From Cystobasidium ongulense (lineage: Eukaryota > Basidiomycota > Cystobasidiomycetes > Cystobasidiales > Cystobasidiaceae): DNA of 64,000 nucleotides. A program made the position numbers and the translations under genes. Position 1 is the first letter of the stretch, and each line of letters begins with the position of its first letter. Of this stretch, positions 48,350 to 59,144 are shown one piece after another. The stretch covers positions 68,629 to 132,628 of the forward strand of contig BQUP01000003.1 in the NCBI GenBank assembly GCA_022835595.1. The letters run 5' to 3'. A model generated the notes under the pieces. The model did not search any database and was not told where the DNA came from. It worked only from the letters and a program-made list of their open reading frames with translations.

Positions 48350-48926
48350 GTATGTGGTCGATACCCGCCCGGTATACCACTAGTAGAGTAGTAACGATGA
48401 CGCAATGCATGTCGACTTTACGACTCTGTTAGACACCTCTGGTCAATACCGTAGTGTTTTCCGCAAGCAGCTGTCTCTCACATCTAGAATCTGTAACGCA
48501 CATGCTTTCATAAAATACCGATGCATTTCCATCATCATCCTCTATCATAGTACGACTGCATGCAGTAACCGCAATGCAGAGTCTGTTTCGGAGAGCGGAA
48601 CATTAGTGACGGTCGTGTCCTGTATGGGGATGTGTGCATGTCAGTATCGAGTATATGCAAGCCTTCGCACCGAGGTCGGTCATAGAGTTTCGATCAGCCG
48701 TGTTCAGACCGAGAGGACGCACATGTCCGACGGTCTATGAGGATCTGAAGTGACTGACTGCCCCGTTGCACCCTGGGACATGCTTGCTCTTTTGGTCTGT
48801 TCCGACTGGACACTATATCCATAGGCCTCTTTAGATCGTCTGATCCTCGTGTTGTTCAAGCGTCCTTATTCCCCGTATTCACAACCACGCGCTTTGATCG
48901 CCAGCCTATAACGTATATCCATCGAG
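48350..48926. other. Intergenic stretch, nothing identified
   Basis: 577 bp between two plus-strand genes. One open frame at 48405-48740 has no motif and no splice support. No other feature is seen. Confidence 0.5.
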
Positions 48927-49883
48927 ATGAAGCTCCTCCTGACAGGCAGCACAGGTACGTTTGTATACTCATTGTCGACAATATCCCTCTGCTGATGCTC
49001 GTTCCGCGCTCCAAACAGGCAATATCGGGGGTGGTGTTCTCGAAGCATGTTTGCGGGACCCGAATGTTACTTCGATTGTGGCGCTCTCACGCCGTTCACT
49101 CGAGGTCCAGGATCCGAAACTCAAAGCTATCATACATGAAGATTTCTCGACTTATACTGATGAGATTCTAGATGAAGCGTTGTCGTGCGATGGTGCAATT
49201 TGGTGAGTATTTATTCCAAGTGCACGCGATAAAGCTAGCCAGGTTCCTCTCGAAAGCCAATGCAATAGCTGACAGTCTTGTAAACGATTACTCTCTACGA
49301 AATGCAAACACAGGTGCCTCGGTATTTTATCTCACTCCGATAAGTCAGCAGAAGAAAAGATGAGAGTTACAAAAGGATCAATAACAGCTTTCTTGGATGC
49401 ATTTGTACCAAGATTAATGGCAGCTCCAGCACGACCAAAACCTTGGAGATTAGTCTGGCTAGGAGGAATGATCGTCGTTAGAGATCAGGATGCTTCCGTT
49501 TGGATTATGTCTTATATAAGGAAGGAATTCGTAAGCACAAGCACAATCTTGCTGTCTTCCTTGAAGGCTGTGCGAGCAGGGAATAAGCTGAATGTTAACT
49601 GGCGTTTGTTCATCAGGGCAAAGTAGTCAATGAAATAGCTTCATACGCAGACAAGACTCAAGGACGTCTAGAGATTTATTTCTCGCACGTCGGATTCGTA
49701 TATGACAAGACTAGCTGGTTGCCTTTCCTGGAGCGCTACATCAAGCGTGGAATCCGAAAAGACGAGCATGGTTTCGCTTTGATTAATGTCGTCGAATCTG
49801 GTGCTCCCGAGCAGGATATGTTCAATCCTCTTATGAAAAGGCTGGCTCATGACTATGCGGATAAGAAAGGGCTAAAATGGTAG
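48927..49883 (+). CDS. NAD(P)-binding Rossmann-fold protein
   Basis: Four exons, 48927-48954, 49019-49202, 49314-49530 and 49617-49883, give 231 residues. The N-terminus MKLLLTGSTGNIGGGVLEA is a dinucleotide-binding G-x-x-G-x-x-G loop after a beta strand, as in atypical short-chain dehydrogenases and NmrA-like proteins. The first intron falls exactly in the loop (Thr-Gly). A second strand (SIVALSRRS) and a WCLG block where the cofactor would pass follow. No Tyr-x-x-x-Lys catalytic pair is evident, so it may be a sensor or reductase of unknown substrate. Length is typical of small members of the fold. Confidence 0.8.
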
Positions 49884-50203
49884 GGGGGTATTCTTTGCTT
49901 TTGTAGTCAGAGCTAGGAGGGCTTTCTTGCAGAGATTGCGGTAGTAGTTGTAATCAGGACTTTTGCAATTAGTGACACAACACTTAGCTTGAAGTCGGCA
50001 GCTTGAAGTCGCCCATAAACGACGTCAAGGAATCGCTAATACTACTACTAATGGGCTGTCGAAATGTGTCAAGAGATTTGGTCGATCATCCAGCCGTTGC
50101 AGCTGGCGACTTGCGAGGACCGGAAGAAGTTCCGTTGATATATACAGGTGATGATGAGAATAGACGTGGACAATTATACTACTGATGAGATGTGTCTGGA
50201 CTC

Positions 50204-50298
50204 TTATCGACACGCTTATCAGCGGCCGGCGGGGTGCGAGGACAGGCGGACCCACAAGATAAAACCGCTCACTCGAGGCCAGGATAAGCCGTGGATAA
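50204..50298. promoter_or_regulatory. Cluster of five GATAA sites
   Basis: TTATC at 50204 and 50216 and GATAA at 50258, 50283 and 50294 give five GATA-factor cores within 95 bp, about 550-640 bp upstream of the MFS start codon. Fungal GATA factors act in nitrogen control, iron control and light response. Which applies here cannot be told. Confidence 0.45.
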
Positions 50299-50649
50299 GT
50301 TTGATCTGCGCTGCGGGTTCCGCGATAGCCGGGCTATCCATACAAGTATACGACGACCTCTATCAAGACTATGGGCCTATCATACAGTGATGCGCAATGA
50401 GATGATGGTAGCAGTGGACGCCTCGATGCCAAGTTCTCATCGATGCTCAGGCCTCGTTGCTGAGATGAAACGGTCTCGCGACTGTATTCGCTTGCACTCC
50501 GCTGCGACCCCGGGCGAGGCGAGATACCTTTTAGAAACTAGGTACTGCACAACCTTGCTTGCTTACTGTTTGCATGCGAGAGCGAGTGCGCTGGATCAAC
50601 GTGGATGGAGCGTCGACGCCGCGCAGAGTTTCGGCCGAGTTTGCAGAGC

Positions 50650-50670
50650 GAGCAAGCAAGCAAGCAAGCA
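50650..50670. repeat. Short AGCA tetranucleotide repeat
   Basis: About five tandem AGCA/GCAA units in the 5' region of the transporter gene. Confidence 0.6.
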
Positions 50671-50843
50671 GAAGGTTTTATCAGTTGCTTCTTGCCTTGC
50701 GATACTCTCCACCTCGCTCACTCTTCTCTCCCTCTTGTTCTCTATCTCTCTCTCTTCTCTTCTCTTCTCTCTCGTCGCTTCGCTAGCTTATCGTCAAGTC
50801 ACCTCCAGCACGCCGCTCTCTGCAAGGGCAAGAGACAGCAAGC

Positions 50844-53800
50844 ATGGACCACGAGCACAAGGACACGAAAGAGACGGCTCTCGACTCGCACACTGGCCTC
50901 CCATCTCTGGCACAGAAAGACAACAACGACAATGCTGCTGGCTCTTCGAGCACCCTCCCTCATGACGGAGATGCATTCGATAGTGAAGGTCGAAAGCTCT
51001 ACAACGGCTGCTCCATCATTCCAAAGGTGGGCTGAGCATCGTCACTCCACTGCACAATGAGCTGACCTATCACCACCCATCCCTCACACAGTGGAAGACC
51101 ATGTAGGTCTATCTACCTCTTCGACTCTTCGCCGTCTTGATTGCCGCAAAAGCCTGGCACTCTGCGCAACCCTATTCTGACGCCGCCATGATTCCCACCC
51201 GCCGCTTCCCCGGATTCCGTTCTTTATCACCTCGATCGCTTCCCACAACTGCAGTATCCTAATCATTGGCCTGACTGTCATGACTGGTGCAAAGTAGGCC
51301 ATCTTCGTCCATCTCAAGTATGGCCACACAGCTAACTGACCCATCCATCCCACCCCAGCTCCGCCGCTATCCAGTCTATGAACGTCGCTGGTAGGTGGCA
51401 AATAGCTGCATCCTGTACATTGTACTTGTGCTAAAAAGCAACTTCCTTCCCCAACAGTCGGTTTTATCGCACAGTAGGTCGGAGCAATTTCGCAGCTGTC
51501 AACCACACTCTAACATGAAAATATACTCACCTCCAGAGCACTCGAATTCCCGCCACTAGCTATTCAATGGATCGTCTCAGGCTATACATTGACATCCGGT
51601 TGCTTACTCCTGCTGTTCATTGTGAGTTTTCAAACCATTTCTCTGCTTGTGTTTCATACCAGTGCTAATTGCTAACGTACACCGTCTCGTCCTCAGCCTC
51701 TATGCACTCAGTTCGGTAACCGTGAAATCTTCTTCTTTTCCACTATCGTCTATACAGCTGGTGCGATAGGTTGCGCTGCATGTCAGAGCTTTGAAGCATT
51801 TATTGCTTTCAGAGTCGTGATGGGTATTGGTGCTTGCGCCGGTGTGAGTTTCCCATCCCTTCGCGTCCTTCCAAATTCGCATGTGGAATAGATTAATTAA
51901 TTTTTGTCTTGCCTGTCTTTGTTTCCTTCATTCTCATAGATTCCATCTGGATTCGGAGTCATCGCAAACACTCTTCCTGTCATTGAAGGCAATCTATTCC
52001 GATCTAATGCACTTGGTGTTTGTAAGTTTTGCGCGCGTCTCTCGGTCGCTTGAGAGGGCATTGCTCAGAGTACTGACGCCATGTTGCCTGGCCTCCTTGT
52101 AGATGCGTGCGTTACATTGCTGACTACTCTCAGCTACTTTCCCTTTACCAGCTGACGCAATTATTCTTTGTATTGTCTATTTAGTGCTGGTGCACCACTC
52201 GGATCCGCAATGGGTACAATCTTCGGAGGTCTACCAACAGGATTATCAGCTATAAAATGGAGAGGTATCTTTGCTGTCCTAGCAGGATTATCATCTTTAG
52301 CTTTCTTCTGCACCATCTGGACTGCTCCTAAGAATCCCAAGACCAAAGTCCCTGGTGGTCCAGATTGGATTGGTGCCTTTATCATCACTGCTGGTTTAAC
52401 ACTTGTCCTTTTCTGCATGTCACAAGGTCAGTCCTGACTCTGATGGCTCGCCCCCTTCCTGCTCATTCTGACGTTGGTGTACATTCAGGACCTGCGGTTG
52501 GATGGAGCACTCCATATGTCGTCGCTCTTCTAGTCATTGGATGTCTTTGCTTCCCTGCTTTCGTATTTTACGAGATCTGGGTTGAGCGAAAGCAGAACAC
52601 ACCAATGCTTCGGATGTCAAAGTGAGTTGCTTTAGTTCGTTGTGTTGCTTGCTCACATTCCGTCTTAAGGGGGCTACCGAGTTACAGCCACATACTGACG
52701 GTCTTCCTTGTCTATCTTTTTACCACCTACAGTTTCCGAAGAGGTAGATTCGGACTCATCAACTTCCTTGGTTTCTTCGGGTGAGTCGCCTTAGCATTTT
52801 TTGAAGTTAGATTTAAGAGCCATTCCTAAACTCGAACATTTCCCTTTTTATTTGGCGCTCTTGTCCACAGATTCATGAGTTTCGCACTCTGGGATTACTT
52901 TGCTGGCCTATTCTATGTTCAAGTTAAAGGTCTAGATGCCATCCAAGTCATGTTACGTTACCTACCTCAGACTATCGGTGGTTTCGTAGGTGGTATTAGC
53001 GCAAATTACCTATTGAAGAGGGTGTCTACTCAAATCGTATTCTGCCTAGGGTGAGTTGTCCTACCTTTCTGATCTCATGCTGGCCTCAATGAGAGCTTTT
53101 TTGCTGATATTTTACCCTTTTGTCCGATAATGATCGTTCAGAGCACTCTTCGCTGCTACCGGTGCCACCATTTTCGCTGTTGCAAATTACGAAGATGGTT
53201 ACTGGGAGCGTGCACAGTTCTTTGGTTTCTTCTTATCCAGTGAGTAATCTTCTTTTAAAAACCAATACTGGGGAATGCTCGTGATCTCATCGCAACTCAT
53301 TTTACGTTAATAGTCAACGGTGCTTGCTTCGTTTACGCCTCGTAGGTCTTCTCACGTTGTGTCATTCTTTGACCAAGATGGAATCTAATTTGCCCGCTTG
53401 TTCCTCTTTCCAGGAGCATCCTCTACTCTGTATCGGTCGTCGTACCTTCCGAGATGGGAGCTGCTGGTGGTCTTTACCAGGTTATGACGTCCTTGGCACC
53501 TGCTTTCGGCAATGTAAGCTATGGTAATCATGTTTTGCTACCCCAGCTACTGATTATTACATTCTCACTCCAAAAAAGGTCGTCGGAACAATCGTCCAAC
53601 AGAACCAATTCAAGAAAGGAGATCCTACCGATGTCATCAACACCACCAAAAGTTTCAACTATGCTTTCTGGTGTGCAGCAGCATTCGGTTATTTCGCTTT
53701 CTTCGCTGCTATTCCAGGCCTATGGGGAATTGGTATCTTGAACAAGACTGGTGAATCGGCTAGAGTTGAACACTTAGTAGCTGCGCATCATGAGAAGGAA

Positions 53801-53869
53801 GTCATTGGAATCAAGGAAAAACAAGCTGATCCTGAAGCTATAACGAATGTTATTTCAGCTAGATCTTAG
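50844..53869 (+). CDS. DHA2-type MFS transporter, 17 exons
   Basis: Exons: 50844-51026, 51092-51102, 51255-51293, 51359-51390, 51458-51473, 51537-51621, 51697-51843, 51940-52021, 52103-52106, 52185-52426, 52489-52621, 52733-52780, 52871-53050, 53142-53239, 53314-53341, 53414-53513 and 53579-53869. They sum to 573 codons (572 residues). Helices begin at WKTIILIIGLTVMTGANSAA. The conserved QWIVSGYTLTSGCLLLLF, the RVVMGIGACAG helix and the GAPLGSAMGTIFGG antiporter-type motif follow. About 14 membrane segments fit the DHA2 drug:H+ antiporter group, with a resemblance to Atr1-type permeases. Substrate is unknown; a plasma-membrane exporter is likely. Several exons are extremely short (11, 16, 28 and 4 nt), yet phase is exact through all 16 introns. 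The N-terminal ~60 residues are hydrophilic and cytoplasmic. A GATA-site cluster lies upstream. Confidence 0.9.
52103..52106 (+). other. Four-nucleotide microexon of the DHA2 transporter
   Basis: The bases ATGC lie between an 81-nt intron ending CTTGTAG and a 78-nt intron starting GTGCGT. Each intron has its own CTGAC branch site. Without these four bases the Gly-Val-Tyr-Ala-Ala-Gly-Ala-Pro reading cannot be joined in phase. Confidence 0.75.
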
Positions 53870-54468
53870 ACAGGGAAGGGTCAGGGTTTTAGGTTGTTTT
53901 CGAGTTCTGGACAGAAGTAGATCATCAGTGCCTTTTATACAAATACTATCACAACAAGAGGGAAAGAGGTGCAATTATATGGTGATGGCTACCAAGAGAC
54001 AAGACATGTTAGATTGGTTCATGACAAATAACACTCATCTTCAGGTGGAATCCATAGAGGGGATCCAAAAGGAGGAAATGCTTCAATTGTGATTTTTATC
54101 AATATCTTATATTATCCTATTTTATTTCTTGTCGTCTTCTGCGTACTTTGCTCTCCCAGAGTACCGGAGAGACCTTTTCTTCTTTCTTAGGCTATGCTTT
54201 TCATCTATACTTCACGAATTAGTAACGGGGGTAGAGACTTCTCATGTGACTTGAGAAAGTCCCCAATTAACCATTCATATATGCAGTAATGAAAACTGGA
54301 ACGATTTAAAAGGCTGATTCATAAGAATGTGCTGCCTTCTCCTTGCCCAATACTCTGTTTTGTCGAATCAGCTATGGAAATGCCACTCCTCCGATAGAGG
54401 AGAGCGTAGAATCTTGAATTGCACAAGACAACATTGCAGAACAGGACTACATAGCGGGCCAAGCGAGC
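53870..54468. other. Intergenic stretch between convergent genes
   Basis: 599 bp between the ends of the transporter gene and the eIF3g gene. It is AT-richer than its surroundings, as expected for two 3' flanks. Short frames are present without support. Confidence 0.5.
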
Positions 54469-55659
54469 TTAAAGCTTCTCCTTCGGCACCGACCATTGAC
54501 AAGACAAGATGAGATGTGCGAAAGGCATACTGTGAGCAGATAAGAGGAAGCAAGTCAGCGATATGCGCGGTAGGTAGGAAAGGCTGAGTGACATCGCTGT
54601 GGGAAGAGAAACTTACCCATGCACGCGCTTGATAGCAGCCTCGGCATCGTGTCTGCTTTCGTAGGAAACAAAAGCGAAACCTTTGCACTCTCCAGTAACC
54701 TGGTCTCGTCCCATAAAGACTCTATGAACGCGTCCGAATTGGTTGAAGATACCCCAAAGATCTTCTTCCTCTGTTTCTTCGGACAAGTTGGTGACACGCA
54801 ATGTAGGATAGTCATCTCTTCCTCTTCCTCCCATTGTTTCGCCAGCTCCTCTTGCTCCGCTTCGAAGCGATGGAGGTACGTATTTGCCGCCAATCATGCT
54901 TCCGCCACCAGAACCTTCTGCACCGTCCTCGGGAGGAGCGGCGTCTGCAGATTCGGTAATGTGTTAGTAAACGAGTGCGCACGTTAAGAAGAGAGTTTGA
55001 TGAATATGCTCACCATCGATATCACCAAGAGTATCCTTGTACGGGCAACGCGCGGTGAAATGATCACCTTGACATAGACGACAAGACACCTTCTTTCCGC
55101 CCATTGCAGCCTTTGCCTTTTCAGCTTCGTCCTGTTCATTCTTCTCTTGCTCTTGCTTTCCTACGGTGAGCTTGATGCGTACATTCTCGCTTCCTAACGA
55201 AGTCGTTGCTGAATCGGGTCCTGCTTTTTTGTTCTTTTCAGCTCCAAACTTTGTCCATTTGTGTCGTTGCGCGACGGCGGCTGAGGCTTCTGTGGTGACC
55301 AGAGTCTTTTTGATCTTTCGTGTGACCTGAGGAGAGGGAGCTAGTCAGCTTGGTGTGTGCGCACGACTGTCCAGTCTGTAATCACCTTTACACGACGACC
55401 TTGATCGTCCATTCTGTATTCTACGACTGTCTTGATGCCATTGTCGTCGTAATCGGTCTCGGTGCGCTGGAACTCGTCGGCTACATGAACGCAGTAGGGT
55501 GAGCGGGCTGTAACGCATTGCTTCTCGCCGTCCAGCGTCCTTGTACTCACCAGCAGCGGCATCGTCTGCCCAATCGATCTTGGAGCTGCATGGGCAGGAC
55601 AATGAACACAGGTTCAGCTGGCTATCGCGCTCTAACTCCTGCATGTGTACTCACGCCAT
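54469..55659 (-). CDS. TIF35: Translation initiation factor eIF3 subunit G
   Basis: Six exons: 55655-55659, 55551-55585, 55386-55480, 55014-55326, 54617-54944 and 54469-54529, giving 278 residues. The N-terminus SKIDWADDA and the ETDYDDNGIKTVVEYR block are typical of eIF3g. A CCHC zinc knuckle, C-x2-C-x4-H-x4-C (CRLCQGDHFTARC), lies near residues 129-143. A C-terminal RRM (about 195-275) has LRVTNLSEETEEEDL as RNP2 and KGFAFVSYE as RNP1, ending HLILSCQWSVPKEKL. eIF3g binds eIF3i/eIF3b and helps scanning on the 40S ribosome in the cytoplasm. The first coding exon is only five bases (ATGGC). The last junction, GG|T, was fixed by the conserved C-terminus. The start is divergent from the mL44 gene, 247 bp apart. 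Confidence 0.95.
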
Positions 55660-55906
55660 TGTTGTTATACTGTATGAATATGGTGTGTTGAAGCGAGTCG
55701 TCCTGTTGGTAAGCGGGCAAAGCGTCGCATCCTCTCGATTCTGTTCTTTCTCTCAAGTTCGCGCTCTGAAATTTTGGCGGGTGGCCTTTTTGCTTCACTT
55801 CGACGACGAGAGCGACAGTGCACACTTTCCGCGCACACGCAGCATCGCGCAGCAGTCTATCGCGAGCTTCCTGTGCTTGCTCGCCAGCCAGCCAGACTCG
55901 TCGACA
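55660..55906. promoter_or_regulatory. Shared divergent promoter of eIF3g and mL44 genes
   Basis: 247 bp between the two start codons, one cytosolic and one mitochondrial translation gene. A short CCAG repeat (GCCAGCCAGCCAG) lies near 55883-55896. No core element was recognised. Confidence 0.45.
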
Positions 55907-57014
55907 ATGAGGGGTGTCCTGCCCATGTACTCGTGCTGCCTCCGAGCACTGGCAAAGCAAGCGACATCGACATCGCGGCAGTACGTCGCTGCAGAAGCGC
56001 AGACGGTAGACGCAGCGACTGCCTTTACGAACACGCACCGTCTATTCCATTCCTCGCCTGCTCGTGCATACTCGAATCAAGCAGCTTCTACGCCTCAAGC
56101 TTCCACTTCAGCTGCGTCTTCAAGTTTCCCGGTCCATAGTTCAAGAGCAACCAGCAGCAGTAGCCATGGCAATGGCAACGATGCAAACGCAATGCACTAC
56201 CAGCCATCAGCTGAACAAGTCACTTCCCACCTCAACACCCTACTCGAAGGCTTACAACCACCTCTGGCGCCCGAACTCGCTATGCGAATGGTCACCCACA
56301 AAGGCTCAAGCTCCTCCACCGTCACATCCTCACAACATAACACCAAGCTCAGTCTCATTGGTACGTTCATACATTTATCCCGTTGTTGCACGTCGCTGAC
56401 CTTTGACTCCCAAAATTCCCCCAATGAACCCAGGCCGCCGAGTTCTAAGGCTGTACCTAGCTGTTTTCCTACATGCCCACAGTTCACCCGCGAAATCTAT
56501 CGATTCAACCATGAATGACATACTGGAGCGATTGGCACATACGCACACGCTAGGACGCTATGTTGCGCCAAGGTGGAACTTAGAACGCAACATGCATTGG
56601 CGGCAAATGGTGAGTTATCTTCTGTCTCGACAGCGATCTAATAATGCAACATCTTCTCACCCTCGCTTCCTTTTGCTTTTACTAGATTGGACCAGATGGC
56701 AGACCCACTGGCTTGGAGAAGATTTCCGGACAGGCAGTCGAGGCTATCTTGGGAGGTTTGTACAGGCAATATGTGAGTTCATTAGCGAATCGGACAGAAG
56801 TGTTACAATCTGTCGACTGTCGACTCCAAGGGGCATTCAGCTGACAACCTTGACGCTTTTATAGGGCGCGGCTGTAGCACTACAAGTCTTCAATTCGCGG
56901 ATATTAGCCTTCCTACCTCTACCTTCGGAACTGCGCGAACCAGCGATACAGCTGGCACAAAGAGATGGCGATTTGGCAAGTCCAACGCCGGCTAGCTTGG
57001 ATTCGACATCATAA
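55907..57014 (+). CDS. MRPL3: Mitochondrial large ribosomal subunit protein mL44 (RNase III-like)
   Basis: Four exons, 55907-56360, 56434-56609, 56686-56772 and 56865-57014, give 288 residues. An Ala/Ser/Arg-rich leader (to about residue 75, with RLFHSSPARAYS) fits mitochondrial import and cleavage. The body is the RNase III-like fold of the MRPL3/mL44 family: LSLIGRRVLRLYLAVFLH, then LGRYVAPRWNL, a GPDGRPTGLEKISGQAVEA helix and ILGGLYRQYGAAVALQVF. The family has lost RNase III catalysis and serves as a structural protein of the mitoribosome. Exon phases are clean. It is divergent from the eIF3g gene. Confidence 0.88.
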
Positions 57015-57215
57015 CACATTTGTTCCGCGTCTAGCAAATGATCTATGTTGTATCTATTGGAAATAAAAGTAAAGAAGCCGAAACTTGATCTCAATTTTTT
57101 TTTGCTTTTTTGCGTACTCTACATTCCTTTTGTGAAGAACCATTCATGCCTTTTTCGTGTGGTTTCACCATGTAATGGGTACCAAAGCACAAGCATGTGT
57201 ATAGACTGCTTAGTT

Positions 57216-58072
57216 TCAGTTGCCTACGTTAGCTGGTAAGAGCTTTTCTAATGCTTGAAGAGGTTCTCCTTCCAACCTCATAGTGTCCCATTCTTCGCCC
57301 ATTGATAAAGCGCCTAGACTTTTGTAGAAAGCGATGGAAGGCTGAAAGAACGTGACGAAGGGTCAGTGCGGTTTTGCAAAAGATAATCTATTAAGTGGAT
57401 TACCTCGTTCCACTATGAAAACATGCAAAAAAGTGTCAGTATTTAGTTATGCTGACTGCTTCAATGACTTACGCGCAATACAGACCAATCCAAGCGACCG
57501 CAGTCTCTTTCCTTTGCCAATTTACCCAGGTATCCGAATAGAGCTTTTCCGATACCTTTGTTGCGGTGCTCCTTCAGGACAAAGAGGTCTGCGGGATCGG
57601 CCAGACAGACAGGCTAAGTATAGTCGACACTCCGATATTTCGCATGAAAGGCATTTGGCTAACCTTCGAGATAGATGCCGGGTTTTCCTAGCCATGTCGA
57701 AAAGTTGTGGAACTGAGCGTAGTTTGGGTGTCAGTCAGAGACCTCAAGAATGGTAGAATGCACGGATACATACGAAGAGAGCCATCCCGATAGCCTCGCC
57801 ATCTTGATTTGGACCATTCGTAGCCAGAACGACCTCAGCATAAGGCTTGTCGCCAAACAGAGTACGCTGCAAGAGTTCTTCATTCGCTAGTACTTTTTCA
57901 GGTGCTTTCTCGTATAGTGCCAGTTCCTTGATGAGGTGGACTGTGTTACCAGTAGAGCAGTTGGCATTGATCGGCTGGAGTATGTGGAAATGTGAAAGAC
58001 AAGGCACTTACGGATGGCTGGAACGTCATCAGACGTTGCTGGTCGTAGTTGAAATGAAGGTGCGGCAGCCAT
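57216..58072 (-). CDS. GNAT-family N-acetyltransferase (diamine acetyltransferase-like)
   Basis: Six exons: 58012-58072, 57774-57940, 57664-57712, 57473-57588, 57404-57412 and 57216-57341, giving 175 residues, the usual length of SSAT-type enzymes. Landmarks: FQLRPATSDDVPAI at the start, HLIKELALYEKAP, the EAIGMALFFHNFSTWLGKPG block, IYLEDLFV, the acetyl-CoA loop R-N-K-G-I-G (residues 101-106), and WNEPSIAFYKSLGA. The order matches spermidine/spermine N1-acetyltransferase and relatives, which acetylate small amines; the real substrate is unknown. The fifth exon is only nine bases and codes for the conserved Trp-Asn-Glu. The third intron has an unusual GTTAGC donor. The start is divergent from the DUF427 gene. 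Confidence 0.9.
57404..57412 (-). other. Nine-nucleotide microexon of the GNAT gene
   Basis: Codons 132-134 (Trp-Asn-Glu) lie alone between a 60-nt intron ending TTCATAG and a 62-nt intron starting GTAATCC. Skipping would keep the frame but delete three conserved residues. Confidence 0.8.
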
Positions 58073-58576
58073 ACTTGTTGGTTTCTCTGCTTTCCGTGAT
58101 GCGAGAGAAGACAACAAAGACAGCTTCTTCGATCATCAGCCCGACTATCGACGTGAGGAACACACGATGCAAGCGGACCCGGTGTGAGCAGCTCTCAAAC
58201 TTCGAGTCCTCTTCAAGTCCTCCTCTCGAAGCTTCGAGACGCCACTCGCTGTCTCTTTTCCTTTTCACTGCAAGTCAATCCTTCAAACTTCGAATCCTCG
58301 TTTGACGGCTGCAATCCTTTTTACGTCGTACAGCCACGACACCCCGGCACACTTTGTCTTTTCAGTAGAGTATAAAAGCCAGTGTAAATAGCATCCTCTC
58401 TTGTCTCTTCTCCATCCAATTGAACCCATACTTAGCCAACAATACGCTAACATACATCCTGAGCTCTGACCTTACCCGGCAGTCTGCATAACGGAGCCCA
58501 ATCTTCAATTCCACACAAGCTGTCACTCCAACACCATTCCAGCAACCAGACTTGTTTAACCTATACACGCTCCAAG
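58073..58576. promoter_or_regulatory. Divergent promoter region between GNAT and DUF427 genes
   Basis: 504 bp between opposite start codons. A TATAAAAG string near 58370, about 210 bp before the DUF427 ATG, could be a TATA box, followed by a pyrimidine-rich stretch. Otherwise nothing is recognised. Confidence 0.45.
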
Positions 58577-59144
58577 ATGGTCAAAGCAGAATACGACGGC
58601 ATGGTTCTCGCGGAGAGTGACAAGACCATCGTCGTGTGAGTCTCGGTCGAGGCAGGAACATGGGGCACCGCTATAATACTAACCTACCTGCACAACGCAC
58701 TTGGATGCAGCGAGGGCAATCATTAGTGAATATCTTACATCGACACTTCGGTTGCCATTCGAACTGATCATCTATCCGTAGCTTCCCACCTAATGAGGTA
58801 AACATGGACCTATTCACTCATTCCGACGCCCACACTATTTGCGGTTGGAAAGGTGTGTCTGTCTCGCCTATCACACCAAGCGAAATGAAAGATGCAATGT
58901 ACGCTTATCTGATCTTGTGCAATGACTGCCAGGCGAAGCCAGCTATCTCAATCTTAAGCGCAAGGATGGAACTGCTATCGACGACGTCGCCTGGTACTAT
59001 CCTGACTGCAAGGTAGGCATCCCACTCCTTGGCTGGCGTCGACCAGCCCAGGATATGCTGAGGCAGGTTCTCCAACAGGAAAAGGCAAAGAATATTGAAA
59101 ACTATGTTGCCTTCTATAAGACTAAGGGTATCGAGGTCGCCTGA
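58577..59144 (+). CDS. DUF427 domain protein
   Basis: Five exons, 58577-58635, 58711-58725, 58782-58852, 58933-59012 and 59079-59144, give 96 residues, the typical size. The fold's markers are present: MVLAESDKTIVVEGNHYFPP at the start, MDLFTHSDAHTICGWKGEA in the middle, and DVAWYYPDCKEKAKNI leading to a short C-terminal helix. DUF427 proteins are small beta-tent proteins, widespread in bacteria and fungi, without a settled function. The second exon is 15 nt. A TATA-like string and a pyrimidine-rich leader upstream suggest strong or inducible expression, which is inference. Confidence 0.9.

Larger units (their letters stand above)
49884..50843. other. Long 5' region of the DHA2 transporter gene
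   Basis: 960 bp without a supported gene. It holds a cluster of five GATAA cores (50204-50298), a short AGCA repeat (about 50650-50670) and a pyrimidine-rich tract (about 50716-50775) just before the ATG, such as often lies near transcription starts in fungi. Long overlapping frames here (50291-50965) look like openings caused by simple sequence. Confidence 0.55.

Noticed and set aside
50291-50965. Plus-strand frame of 224 codons upstream of and overlapping the transporter start
   Set aside because: It runs through simple pyrimidine and AGCA repeats and has no motif; the transporter frame is clearly the real one.
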